This document shows, piece after piece, positions 5,735 through 12,882 of a DNA stretch of 12,882 nucleotides. The notes beneath the pieces were generated by a model. It searched no databases. It worked only from the letters and a program-made list of their open reading frames with translations, and was not told the origin of the DNA. This stretch comes from an uncultured Porphyromonadaceae bacterium (GTDB taxonomy: Bacteria; Bacteroidota; Bacteroidia; Bacteroidales; Muribaculaceae): positions 1 to 12,882 of the forward strand of contig CAMVDK010000067.1 of assembly GCA_947166165.1 (NCBI GenBank), in the 5' to 3' direction. The position numbers were made by a program, and so were the translations under genes. The first letter of the stretch is position 1. Each line of letters starts with the position of its first letter.

Positions 5735-8131
5735 TCAACCGCGGTTGCGGTTGCGCTTCTTGCCGGAGTGCTTGCCGCCCTTGGCATTGCCGCCGGCTTG
5801 CTTTCGCTGCTGGACTTCGCGGCGGGTGGAGTTGCCCCGCTTGCCCCGCTTGGAGCGGCGTGAGGCGTTGGCGCCTTCGTATTGCTCGCGCTTGCGGTCG
5901 TCGCGCGAGGCCTTGGCGAGCACGCCGGAGTTCTGCTCGGTGATGGGTTGCTTGTCGATGCGGTGGCTGAAGGCCGGGCTGCTCTCGGTGACGAGCACGA
6001 GGTCGAGCCGCTTCTGGATGAGGTCGGCGCGTGCCACCTGCACGGTGACGGCGTCGCCGAGCTGGTAGGTGCGGTGGGTGCGGCGTCCGCGCACGAGGAA
6101 GTTCTTCTCGTCGAACTCGTAGAAGTCGTCGTCGAGCTCGCGCATGGGCACCATGCCCTCGCAGTGGTTCTCGTCCATCTCGACGTAGATTCCCCACTCG
6201 GTGACACCCGAGATGTGGCCGGCAAAGACACCTCCCAGACGCTCGCCCATGTATTCCACCTCTTTGTATTTGATCGACGCGCGCTCGGCGTTGGCGGCGA
6301 GCTGCTCCTGTGCGCTGACGTGTTTGCACTCCTCTTCGAGCTGCTCCACATTCACCGACCGGCTGCCCTTGACGGCATAGCGGTCGAGCAGGCGGTGCAC
6401 CATCATGTCGGGATAGCGGCGGATGGGCGAGGTGAAGTGGGTGTAGTACTCAAATCCCAGACCGTAGTGGCCCACGTTCTGCGCCGAGTAGACGGCCTTG
6501 GCCATGGCGCGGATGGCGAGCAGCGAGAGCAGTTCCTCTTCGGGCTTTCCCGATGCCTTTTCGAGCATGCGGTTGATGGCGCGGTTCACCTCTTTGGGTG
6601 TGCCGCTGGTCTTGAGCTTGTAGCCGAAGTGTGAGGCGATTTCGGCCACATTGGCCATTCGCTCGGCGTCGGGCTGGTCGTGGATGCGGTAGACCATGGC
6701 CTTGGCCTTCTTGCTTGGCGGCACTTTGCCGATGTGTGCAGCCACGGTGCGGTTGGCCAGGAGCATGAACTCCTCGATGAGCTTGTTGGCCTCTTTCGAC
6801 ACCTGCGTGTGTACGCCGATGGGGCGCCCCGTGTCGTCGATGTCGAATTTCACCTCTTCGCGGTTGAACGACACGGCACCGCCTTCGAAGCGCTCTTTGC
6901 GCAGCCGCTGCGCCAGGTTGTTCAGGGTGAGCAGCTCGTCCTTGAGGTCACCCTCGCCAGTCTCAATCACCTGCTGCGCCTCCTCGTAGGAGAAGCGTCG
7001 GTCGCTGCGCGTGACGGTGTGGCAGATTTCGTAGTGCTTGACGTGGGCGTTGTCGTCCATCTCGAAGATGACGGAGTGGGTGAGCTTGTCCTCGTCGGGC
7101 CGCAGCGAGCAGATGAAGTTGCACAGCCGCTCGGGCAGCATGGGCACGGTGCGGTCGACGAGATAGACGCTCGTGGCCCGCTCGCGCGCCTCGCGGTCGA
7201 TGACGGTGCCGGGCTTGACGTAGTGGGTGACGTCGGCGATGTGGACGCCCACCTCCCAATGGCCGTTGGGCAATTTCTGGATCGAGAGGGCGTCGTCGAA
7301 GTCCTTGGCGTCGGCAGGGTCGATGGTGAAGGTGGTCACGCCGCGCATGTCGCGCCGCCGGGCCACCTCGTCGGGGGTGATGCCGGGCTGGATTTTGCGC
7401 GCCACGCGCTCCACATTCTCGGGATACTTGTAGGGCAGTCCGAATTCGGCCAGAATGGCGTGTATTTCGGCGTTGTTATCGCCGGCTTTTCCGAGCACGT
7501 CGACCACCTCGCCAATGGGGCTGTTGGCCTCCTGCGGCCACTCCACGATGCGCACCACCACCTTGTCGCCCGTCTCGCCGCCTTGCAGCTTGTCGAGCGG
7601 GATGAAGATGTCGGTGGCCAGGAATTTGCTGTCGGTCACCAGGTGGGCGAAGTACTTCTTCAGCTGGAGTGTGCCCACAAACACCTGCTCCTTGCGTTCG
7701 ATAATCTGAATGACCTCGGCCTCAGGCTCCAGGCCCTCGCGGGCGGCGCTGATGTGCACCATCACGCGGTCGCCGTTCAGGGCGTGCATCGAGTTGCGCT
7801 CGGCCACCATGATGGTTTTGCCGTCGTCGGCGCCGATGTCGACGCTGTTCTTGCCGTTGCTGCGGCGGATGAAGAGTCCTTCGGCCACCATCGAGCGTCC
7901 GGCGGCGCGGTAGCGGCCCGTGGCCACCTCGGTGACGAAGCCGTCGACGGCGAGCTGCTGCAGAATCTCGACGATGAGCGCGCGCTGCTTGGGCGATGTG
8001 GCGCCCACCGCGGCCGAAATCTGCTTGTAGTTGTACTGCCCGTCGGGGTTCTGGTTGAAGTGGTTGATCACCTTGTCGTGGAACTCCCGGCGCTCGATGC
8101 GGAGCGATTTGAGTTTATCTTTTTTTGCCAT
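5735..8131 (-). CDS. rnr: Ribonuclease R (RNase II/R family 3'-5' exoribonuclease)
   Basis: A 798-residue cytoplasmic 3'-5' exoribonuclease that degrades structured RNA. Domains in order: N-terminal winged-helix segment (about 10-80, with YNYKQISAAVGA and a VDGFVTE-TGRYRA wing), cold-shock domains (about 83-235, GLFIRRSNGKNSVDIG and FVGTLQLKKYFAHLV), the RNB catalytic domain (about 260-590) and an S1 domain (about 631-715, GHISGVTEWGIYVEM). The catalytic metal-binding Asp cluster is DPADAKDFDDA (271-281), with Asp271, 277, 279 and 280 at family positions. HYGLGFEYYTHFTSPIRRYPDMMVHR (555-580) is the other strong RNB signature. The tail after about 740 is very basic and low in complexity (KRGKRGN, GGKHSGKKRNRNRG), common in RNase R. 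It is the last gene of a three-gene run; the preceding gene ends 21 bases upstream, without an obvious Shine-Dalgarno sequence in the gap. Confidence 0.97.
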   Translation of the reverse strand: MAKKDKLKSLRIERREFHDKVINHFNQNPDGQYNYKQISAAVGATSPKQRALIVEILQQLAVDGFVTEVATGRYRAAGRSMVAEGLFIRRSNGKNSVDIGADDGKTIMVAERNSMHALNGDRVMVHISAAREGLEPEAEVIQIIERKEQVFVGTLQLKKYFAHLVTDSKFLATDIFIPLDKLQGGETGDKVVVRIVEWPQEANSPIGEVVDVLGKAGDNNAEIHAILAEFGLPYKYPENVERVARKIQPGITPDEVARRRDMRGVTTFTIDPADAKDFDDALSIQKLPNGHWEVGVHIADVTHYVKPGTVIDREARERATSVYLVDRTVPMLPERLCNFICSLRPDEDKLTHSVIFEMDDNAHVKHYEICHTVTRSDRRFSYEEAQQVIETGEGDLKDELLTLNNLAQRLRKERFEGGAVSFNREEVKFDIDDTGRPIGVHTQVSKEANKLIEEFMLLANRTVAAHIGKVPPSKKAKAMVYRIHDQPDAERMANVAEIASHFGYKLKTSGTPKEVNRAINRMLEKASGKPEEELLSLLAIRAMAKAVYSAQNVGHYGLGFEYYTHFTSPIRRYPDMMVHRLLDRYAVKGSRSVNVEQLEEECKHVSAQEQLAANAERASIKYKEVEYMGERLGGVFAGHISGVTEWGIYVEMDENHCEGMVPMRELDDDFYEFDEKNFLVRGRRTHRTYQLGDAVTVQVARADLIQKRLDLVLVTESSPAFSHRIDKQPITEQNSGVLAKASRDDRKREQYEGANASRRSKRGKRGNSTRREVQQRKQAGGNAKGGKHSGKKRNRNRG

Positions 8132-8152
8132 AGTGTGAGGATGGGGTGGGGG

Positions 8153-10213
8153 TTACTTGTTCTGTTTCTTGACGCGGTGCGTGATTTTGAGCACGTGGCG
8201 CGTGTTGTCGATTTCGATTTTTCCGAGTTTGCTGAGCACCGACTGCCCGAGCAGCAGCGGGGCCACCTGGTTGCGCACGATGCTGGCCTGCACGTTGCTG
8301 AGCGTGAGCCCGCCAAAGTTCACGTCGCGCAGGTTGATGACCGTGCCCTCGCTGATGTCGCCGTTGGCGGTGAGGTAGTTGGCCTTTCCCACCACGTCGC
8401 GGCTGCTCAGGTAGTCGTTCTTGAGCATGAAGGTGGCCTCGACATTCGACATCGACACCTGGCTGGCGCCGGTGTCGAAGATGAAGTGGAGCGGCAGCCC
8501 GTTGATGGTGCACTTCACCTTGCACACCTTTCCCTCGGTGGTGAAGGGGATTTCGACGATTTGCTCCTCGTAGGCGTCGTCGTCGGCAGCCTGCCCGGTC
8601 TGCAGTTCGGCCGCCAGCACATCGGTGTAGTGCGCCATGAGGGTCTTGAAGCGTTCGGTGTCGTGCAGGCTGGCCAGGTCGGGGTCGTGGCTCACGTGCA
8701 CGAGGCTGCGCAGCCCGCACTCAAACGCCTGCTGCAGCACGTCGAGCGCTTGCTGCTCGTCGCCCAGCAGGGCGTAGGCGCAGGCGTCGTCGTAGAGCTC
8801 GTGGGGGTCGTTCTTGTGGGTGGGCACCATGTCGGCGAGCAGCTGGCGCGACTTGTCGGGCTGGCCGAGGAAGGTGTAGATGAAATGGTCGTGCTCGAAG
8901 GAATTGTCGGGCACGGTGTCGAGCTCGACGACGCGCTGGAAATGCTCGCGGGCCTCGTCGCGCCGGTCCATGTCCCAGAGCAGCCGTCCCGCCATGAAAT
9001 GCGCGCTCATATTGTCGGGGCTGATGGTGAGGGCCGTGTTGAAGTCGTCGAGGGCTCCCTGGTAGTCGGCCAGGTGATAGTACTTGATGTTGCCGCGCTT
9101 GATGTAGAAGTAAGGCCAGTCGGGCTCATGCTCAATGGCGGTGTTGGCATCGGCGATGGCGGCATCGAAGTCGCCCATCATCTCGTAGATGTCGCTTCGC
9201 GTGGAGAGCGTGTTCATGTCGGTGGTGTCGGCCTCGAAGGCTTTGTTGATGTGTTCCAGCGCGTGCTTGCCGTCGCCGATGTCCATGTAGCAGGAGGCCA
9301 GACGTTCGTTCACGCTGGGGTTGTCTTCTTTGGCCAGGCTGGCCTCGAATTTCTCGATGGCTTTCCGCGGCTGGTTGACGTAGTCGTAGAGCAGTCCCTC
9401 GGTGTTGAGCCACATGACGTTGTTGGGTTCCTTGGCGGCGCGCACGCGGAGCTTGATGCTGATGGGCGTGAGGGCCGAGTCGGCGAGTTGCCCCATGGCG
9501 GAGAAAGCACCGCGTGCATTTTGCTCCAGTGCGGCGATGATGTCGTCGCTGGCCTCGTTGTAGTGCTTGAGGGCGGTGCGAGCTTTGGCGCGCCCCACCA
9601 GGGCGGGGCCGTAGGTGGGGGTGAGTTTGAGCACATAGTCGTAGCGCTCGGCGGCTTCGTCCCAGCGTTCCTGCTGCATGGCTATGCCGGCCATGCCCAT
9701 ATAGCCCCGCTCGCTGCCCGGCTCCAGGTCGGCCACGCGCCGGTAGTCGGCTTTGGCCTTGTCCCACTGCTCGAGCCCCTCGTAGTATGCGGCACGGTGG
9801 GCGTAGTTGTTGGGGTTGTCGGGGTTGAGGGCGATGGCCTGGGTGTAGTTGCGCTCGGCCTCGGCATTGTTGTCGATGTTGCTGTAGACCGACGCAAGGA
9901 CTAGATAGGCGTAGCTGACGTACTCCTTGTCCTTCTTGGGGATGCGCTTGATGGCTTCCTGGGCGAAGGTGATGGCCTCGCCGTTACGCCCCTGGTCGGC
10001 GGCAATCATGCCCAGGTAGAGGGTGGCGTAGCCGTTCTTGGGGTTTTCGGCCAGTTCTTTGTTGAAGTATTCGATGGCCTGGTCGTAGTCGTCGTCACCG
10101 TAAAGCTCCACACCGCGCTTGAAGTTGTAGCTGTCGGGGCGCTTGACGTCTTTGGCATAGCCGGCGATGGCCACGGCCATCACGAGCAGGGTGGCAATGA
10201 TGCGATATTTCAT
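8153..10213 (-). CDS. Exported TPR protein with C-terminal retropepsin-like aspartic protease domain
   Basis: A 686-residue probable periplasmic or surface protein. Residues 1-20 are a signal peptide (MKYRIIATLLVMAVAIAGYA, cleavage likely after GYA). Residues about 28-530 are tetratricopeptide repeats, e.g. YDQAIEYFNKELAENPKN (43-60), NYTQAIALNPDNPNNYAHRA (122-141) and YQGALDDFNTALTISPDN (384-401). They end with a HDPDLASLHDTERFKTLM segment (509-526). An acidic linker (542-552) leads to a retropepsin-like domain (about 552-680): FIFDTGASQVSMS (577-589) holds the catalytic Asp580 in DTGAS, and LLLGQSVLSKLGKIEID (653-669) is the matching hydrophobic-Gly flap-closing strand. Single-chain domains of this kind work as homodimers (family knowledge), so the protein likely dimerises. 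It is paralogous to the upstream gene, 13 bases away, which lacks the protease part. Substrate unknown. Confidence 0.88.
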   Translation of the reverse strand: MKYRIIATLLVMAVAIAGYAKDVKRPDSYNFKRGVELYGDDDYDQAIEYFNKELAENPKNGYATLYLGMIAADQGRNGEAITFAQEAIKRIPKKDKEYVSYAYLVLASVYSNIDNNAEAERNYTQAIALNPDNPNNYAHRAAYYEGLEQWDKAKADYRRVADLEPGSERGYMGMAGIAMQQERWDEAAERYDYVLKLTPTYGPALVGRAKARTALKHYNEASDDIIAALEQNARGAFSAMGQLADSALTPISIKLRVRAAKEPNNVMWLNTEGLLYDYVNQPRKAIEKFEASLAKEDNPSVNERLASCYMDIGDGKHALEHINKAFEADTTDMNTLSTRSDIYEMMGDFDAAIADANTAIEHEPDWPYFYIKRGNIKYYHLADYQGALDDFNTALTISPDNMSAHFMAGRLLWDMDRRDEAREHFQRVVELDTVPDNSFEHDHFIYTFLGQPDKSRQLLADMVPTHKNDPHELYDDACAYALLGDEQQALDVLQQAFECGLRSLVHVSHDPDLASLHDTERFKTLMAHYTDVLAAELQTGQAADDDAYEEQIVEIPFTTEGKVCKVKCTINGLPLHFIFDTGASQVSMSNVEATFMLKNDYLSSRDVVGKANYLTANGDISEGTVINLRDVNFGGLTLSNVQASIVRNQVAPLLLGQSVLSKLGKIEIDNTRHVLKITHRVKKQNK

Positions 10214-10226
10214 GATGAGTAGTTTG

Positions 10227-11846
10227 TTAATGCGTTGTGGTGGTGTTTTCGTGTGGATGTTTTTGGCTTTCGATGATTTGCTCGAAGTCGGGGTTGCCGT
10301 GCAGGCCGGCCAGGTCGGGGTCGTGGCGCAGCAGCGCCGGAGCGATGAATCCGCACTGGCACGCCTGCCGCAGCAGATGGATGGCCTGCTGGTGGTTGTG
10401 CAGCAGTGCGTTCAGGCTGGCGGCCGTCCAGAGCGTGCGGCGGCGGTCGGCGTTCGACTCGTTTTTGTTCATTAGCGAGTCGATGATTTGCAGTGCCTGG
10501 TCGGTGTGCCCGAGGCGCTGGTTGGCCAGCGCGGCGACGCGCTGGGTGGCATAGTTGTCGGCGATGTACTGCCAGTCGTCGCGGGCGGCAGCTTGCTGGC
10601 CCTGGGCATCGAGCAGGACGCCGCGAAAGTAGCGGTCGTGGGCACTGTCGTCGTCAGGCTCAAGCAGCACGATGGCGGCAGTGTAGTCGTCGATGGCTTG
10701 TTCGATGCGGCCGGCTTGGCGGTGGATGTCGGCTCGCAGCGTGTAGGCGTCGCCGTCGTCGGGCTCGCGGTCGATGTAGTGGTTGATGGCCTCCATGGCC
10801 TCGTCGTTCAGTTCGGCGAGCTTGAGCATGCCTGCCAGGCCGTAGGTGTCGGTGGCCGTGGTGCTGTCGCGCTCAATCGACAGGCGCTTCACGCTGATGG
10901 CGCGGTCCAGGTCGCCCACGTCGCACAGGCATCGTGCCAGCATGCCGTTGATGAAGGAGTCGTCGCCCCCATGGGCGGCCTTTTCGAGCTGCGGCAGCGC
11001 TTCGGCCGGGTGGCCCGAGTGGATGGCGACCATCCCCAGGGCGTAAAGCCAGTTCTCGTTCTCGGGGTCGGTGACGACCTTTTCCTGCAATCTTGTGGCC
11101 AGCGGCGTGAAGGCTGTGTCGGCCAGCGTGTTGATGCGGTCTATGATTTGCCGGCCGCCTCCGTTGTCGATGGCTGCTATCAGGTCGGCGGCAGCATTGT
11201 CGTAGTCTTTCATGCCCATGTAGCCGTCGCTGCGGAACATGTGTGCGGCGGCGCTCATTTCGGGGTCGGCTCGCAGGGCGCGCGTACACCATTCCACCGA
11301 TTTGTCGTATTGCTTGCGCGCTTCGGCGTTGCGGGCAAGGGCAATCATGGCATAGGCGTTATCCTTTTCGATGCTGAGTATCTTGTTGAAATCGTCGTCG
11401 CTGCGGTCGTAGTCTTCGTGCTCGTAGAAGTAGTCGCCTCTGAAGCGGAGGAAGTCGGCGCTCTTGGGTGTGTGGCGCACGGCCTGGTCGAGGTCGCTCA
11501 GCTCGGCCGCCGAGTCGCCCAGCTGGCGGTAAAGCGTGCTGCGCAGGTGATGGGCCATGGCGAGCGTCTCGTGCTGCTTGGGCGCGGCGTACTTGATGCA
11601 GTTGTTCACAGCAGTGAGGGCCGCCCCCAGAAAGTCGTTGCGGTCGTAGATGGCGGCGATGTAGAACCAGGAGCCCGGATCCTCGTCGTTGCGTTGCAGT
11701 TCTTTTGCGAACAGCTGCATGGCGGCCTCATAGTGGCCGTTGTTGAACTCCTCCACGCCACGGTCGAAGTTGTAGGTGTTTTGGGCGTGCAGCGATGGAG
11801 TGCAGGCCAGCAGCAGGAGCAGGGTGATAATGAGATGTTTGAGCAT
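10227..11846 (-). CDS. Exported tetratricopeptide-repeat protein
   Basis: A 539-residue TPR protein, first gene of the probable operon with the TPR-protease and rnr. The N-terminus is a secretion signal. The LLLLLAC stretch puts Cys15 in a marginal lipobox, whereas SLHA (18-21) offers a signal peptidase I site, so it may be a lipoprotein or soluble. TPR motifs run from about 24 to 525: YEAAMQLFAKELQRNDED (39-56), YDRSDDDFNKILSIEKDNAY (146-165), YDKSVEWCTRALRADPEM (180-197) and IEQAIDDYTAAIVLLEPDD (381-399). It resembles the downstream protein along its whole length: TYNFDRGVEEF versus SYNFKRGVELY, LADTAFTPLATRLQ versus LADSALTPISIKLR, and CGFIAPALLRHDPDLAGLH versus CGLRSLVHVSHDPDLASLH. It stops just after that last shared segment with a His/Thr-rich tail and has no enzymatic domain. 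It is probably a protein-interaction scaffold. Confidence 0.87.
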   Translation of the reverse strand: MLKHLIITLLLLLACTPSLHAQNTYNFDRGVEEFNNGHYEAAMQLFAKELQRNDEDPGSWFYIAAIYDRNDFLGAALTAVNNCIKYAAPKQHETLAMAHHLRSTLYRQLGDSAAELSDLDQAVRHTPKSADFLRFRGDYFYEHEDYDRSDDDFNKILSIEKDNAYAMIALARNAEARKQYDKSVEWCTRALRADPEMSAAAHMFRSDGYMGMKDYDNAAADLIAAIDNGGGRQIIDRINTLADTAFTPLATRLQEKVVTDPENENWLYALGMVAIHSGHPAEALPQLEKAAHGGDDSFINGMLARCLCDVGDLDRAISVKRLSIERDSTTATDTYGLAGMLKLAELNDEAMEAINHYIDREPDDGDAYTLRADIHRQAGRIEQAIDDYTAAIVLLEPDDDSAHDRYFRGVLLDAQGQQAAARDDWQYIADNYATQRVAALANQRLGHTDQALQIIDSLMNKNESNADRRRTLWTAASLNALLHNHQQAIHLLRQACQCGFIAPALLRHDPDLAGLHGNPDFEQIIESQKHPHENTTTTH

Positions 11847-11868
11847 GTGTTAGGATGGTGATTTCGTG

Positions 11869-11884
11869 CGCATGCACGCATGCG
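11869..11884. promoter_or_regulatory. Perfect 7+7 palindrome in the TPR-rnr operon leader
   Basis: CGCATGC and GCATGCG flank a 2-base AC centre (16 bases in all). It lies between the predicted transcription start (near 11893) and the ATG at 11846. The centre is too tight for a stable RNA hairpin using the full arms, so a DNA-binding operator is the more natural reading. No cognate regulator is visible. Confidence 0.45.
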
Positions 11885-11900
11885 ATACAATATTAATCGG

Positions 11901-11930
11901 CAAAAGTAATGAAAACAATTGAATTGCCAA
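11901..11930 (-). promoter_or_regulatory. Bacteroidota promoter for the TPR / TPR-protease / rnr operon
   Basis: On the minus strand TACTTTTG (plus 11901-11908) is an exact -7 box, and TTG (plus 11928-11930) lies 19 bases upstream as the -33 element. The surroundings are A/T-rich compared with the flanking genes. The promoter begins 20 bases beyond the recO stop, so the operon need not depend on recO transcription. It leaves a leader of about 45 bases. Confidence 0.78.
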
Positions 11931-11950
11931 GCAAAAGGGGCGAAAAAAGT

Positions 11951-12676
11951 TCACACAAAAAGCTGCTTGAGCACTTCGGGCGAGCGCAGCGTGCCCAGGG
12001 TGCTGTTGTGGAGGCGGAAATAGGTGAGGATGGTGTCGAGCACCTGGTTGCGCTGCCCGCGGTTGAAGCGGAACAGGTGCAGGTTGGTGTAGTTCATGCG
12101 CGCAATGAGGCGGATGACGGCCGCCTCGTCGGGGCGCATGAGGTGAGGCACGCCGGCGGGATGCATGGTGAACACGCCGCCCGTCATGTCGAACCACGCC
12201 CCGGGCCGGTAGGTGTCGATGTCGGGCTGGATGCCTAGATGCCCGCCCAGCTGGTAGAGGAAGCAGATGTGGAAGTTGGCCACTCCGCGCGTCAGGCCTT
12301 CGAGCGTGAGCACGCTGTGCTTGATGAACCGGAACAGGGGCGCGTTCTGCTCCTGCTCCTGGATGGCGTGGGCCAGCACCTCGCCCATAAACATGGCCAC
12401 GGCGCTCTTCTCCGGGCTGGCGTGCAGGCTGGCCAGGGGCTGCAGCGAACGCAGGTCGCGCATGGTGGCCAGCTCGCGCCCGGGCATGAGCCGGGCCTCG
12501 AATTCGACCACCGACAGCGGCATGAGCAGGGCGCTGCGCAGACGCGCCGAGCGTGTGCTGCCCAGCGGCACGGCAAAGGCCATGCGGCCGTGACGGTCGG
12601 TGTAGATGTGCACAATGTTGTGCTTGTCGCTATACTTGATGGTGCCCAGCACCACGCCTTGCAGAGTCTCGTACAT
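11951..12676 (-). CDS. recO: DNA repair and recombination protein RecO
   Basis: A 241-residue RecO. Working with RecR, it helps load RecA onto SSB-coated single-stranded DNA in the RecF pathway. The N-terminal OB-fold is seen in LQGVVLGTIKYSDKHNIVHIYTDRHGRMAFAV (5-36), with the typical YSD and T..G positions. The helical C-terminal part includes ASPEKSAVAMFMGEVLAHAIQEQEQN (86-111), FIKHSVLTLE (117-126) and FHICFLYQLGGHLGIQPDID (135-154). The four cysteines that bind zinc in many RecO proteins are absent; only one Cys (138) is seen in this region. I chose the ATG at 12674-12676 because it opens directly into the family's N-terminus. The 23 extra codons back to 12745 do not resemble RecO and would overlap the predicted -7 box. 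Confidence 0.93.
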   Translation of the reverse strand: MYETLQGVVLGTIKYSDKHNIVHIYTDRHGRMAFAVPLGSTRSARLRSALLMPLSVVEFEARLMPGRELATMRDLRSLQPLASLHASPEKSAVAMFMGEVLAHAIQEQEQNAPLFRFIKHSVLTLEGLTRGVANFHICFLYQLGGHLGIQPDIDTYRPGAWFDMTGGVFTMHPAGVPHLMRPDEAAVIRLIARMNYTNLHLFRFNRGQRNQVLDTILTYFRLHNSTLGTLRSPEVLKQLFV

Positions 12677-12720
12677 GATCACACGTTGCTGGCAGCCGGC
12701 CTCCGGGCCGATTGCGGCGG

Positions 12721-12728
12721 CAAATTTA
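12721..12728 (-). promoter_or_regulatory. Bacteroidota -7 box for recO
   Basis: On the minus strand the sequence reads TAAATTTG, an exact TAnnTTTG match, 45 bases before the chosen recO ATG. At the expected -33 distance I see GTGG rather than TTG, so this would be a weaker promoter. The predicted start leaves a leader of about 37 bases. Confidence 0.55.
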
Positions 12729-12798
12729 CGAATCCTGCCGCACACTTGCCACCGAATGCGCTAAAAAAATGGAAAAAACGGCTTTTAGGCCCGATAAA

Positions 12799-12830
12799 TT
12801 TTGCCATGTCAAAAATCCTGCCTACCTTTG
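12799..12830 (+). promoter_or_regulatory. Bacteroidota promoter for the tRNA gene
   Basis: TTTTG (12799-12803) is followed after 19 bases by TACCTTTG (12823-12830), an exact -7 box. The tRNA begins 30 bases after the box, so the precursor has a short 5' leader. The A/T-rich stretch upstream (12762-12790, with CTAAAA and TTTTAG arms) could act as an UP-like element, as is common for stable-RNA promoters; that part is inference. Confidence 0.78.
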
Positions 12831-12860
12831 CAGTCGCATTTTTGCGAACAAGGTTTTTCA

Positions 12861-12882
12861 GGCCCATTCGTCTATCGGTTAG
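12861..12882 (+). tRNA. 5' part of a tRNA gene, probably tRNA-Glu, cut by window edge
   Basis: The last 22 bases have the form of a tRNA 5' end: a 7-base acceptor arm GGCCCAT, TC at positions 8-9, then the D-stem/loop GTCT-ATCGGTTAG with the invariant GG and the A of the D-loop. The start closely resembles Bacteroidota tRNA-Glu, which begins GGCCC-TTCGTCTATCGGTTAG. The anticodon lies beyond the window, so the amino acid is inferred. A strong promoter directly upstream supports a real gene. Confidence 0.82.

Noticed and set aside
6680..9904. A 1074-codon open frame on the plus strand, antisense to rnr and to the TPR-protease gene, crossing the gap between them
   Set aside because: The product is monotonous in Val, Gly, His, Ala and Leu with no recognisable domain, while both minus-strand genes have clear domains and catalytic motifs. 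Strong GC bias at codon positions explains the lack of stops.
10488..11861. A 457-codon plus-strand open frame antisense to the first TPR gene
   Set aside because: Same low-information Val/Gly/Ala-rich composition; the opposite strand encodes a convincing signal peptide and TPR motifs.
12679..12867. A 62-codon minus-strand open frame between recO and the tRNA
   Set aside because: It covers the divergent promoter region and runs into the tRNA, with no recognisable product.

Overview
The window looks like a chromosomal segment of a fairly GC-rich member of the order Bacteroidales (Bacteroidota). The evidence is four exact copies of the Bacteroidota -7 promoter box TAnnTTTG upstream of genes (three also have a TTG about 19-20 bases further upstream), genes without obvious Shine-Dalgarno sequences, a Bacteroidota-style cytochrome bd oxidase, dockerin-plus-SUMF1 protein architecture and a DUF4143-type AAA ATPase. 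I cannot name the genus.

Layout, left to right. Bases 1-2647, plus strand: the 3' part of cydA and complete cydB, the two large subunits of cytochrome bd quinol oxidase, closed by a strong hairpin terminator at 2664-2704. Bases 2799-3806, plus strand: a probable exported protein with two near-identical dockerin-like calcium-binding repeats followed by a formylglycine-generating-enzyme-like (SUMF1) domain. Bases 3974-5320, minus strand: an AAA_14/DUF4143 ATPase, lower in GC than its neighbours. Its transcript leader carries a 34-bp tandem repeat that runs from the predicted promoter to the start codon. The gene-free stretch 5321-5734 (414 bases) holds this repeat array, the ATPase promoter, an A/C-rich patch of short degenerate repeats (5486-5580) and a hairpin after rnr (5671-5717).

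Bases 5735-11846, minus strand: a compact probable three-gene operon read right to left. It encodes an exported TPR protein, then a paralogous exported TPR protein with a C-terminal retropepsin-like aspartic protease domain, then RNase R. The gaps are only 13 and 21 bases. A good promoter lies at 11901-11930 and a perfect 7+7 palindrome sits in the leader. Bases 11951-12676, minus strand: recO. A divergent region of about 180 bases follows, with a -7 box for recO on one strand and a full promoter on the other. That promoter drives a tRNA gene, probably tRNA-Glu, of which only the first 22 bases lie in the window.

Most of this is housekeeping: respiration at low oxygen, RNA turnover, recombinational repair and a tRNA. 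The less ordinary parts are the repeat-led ATPase, the TPR/TPR-retropepsin pair transcribed with rnr, and the dockerin-SUMF1 protein. I found no rRNA, insertion sequence or CRISPR array.
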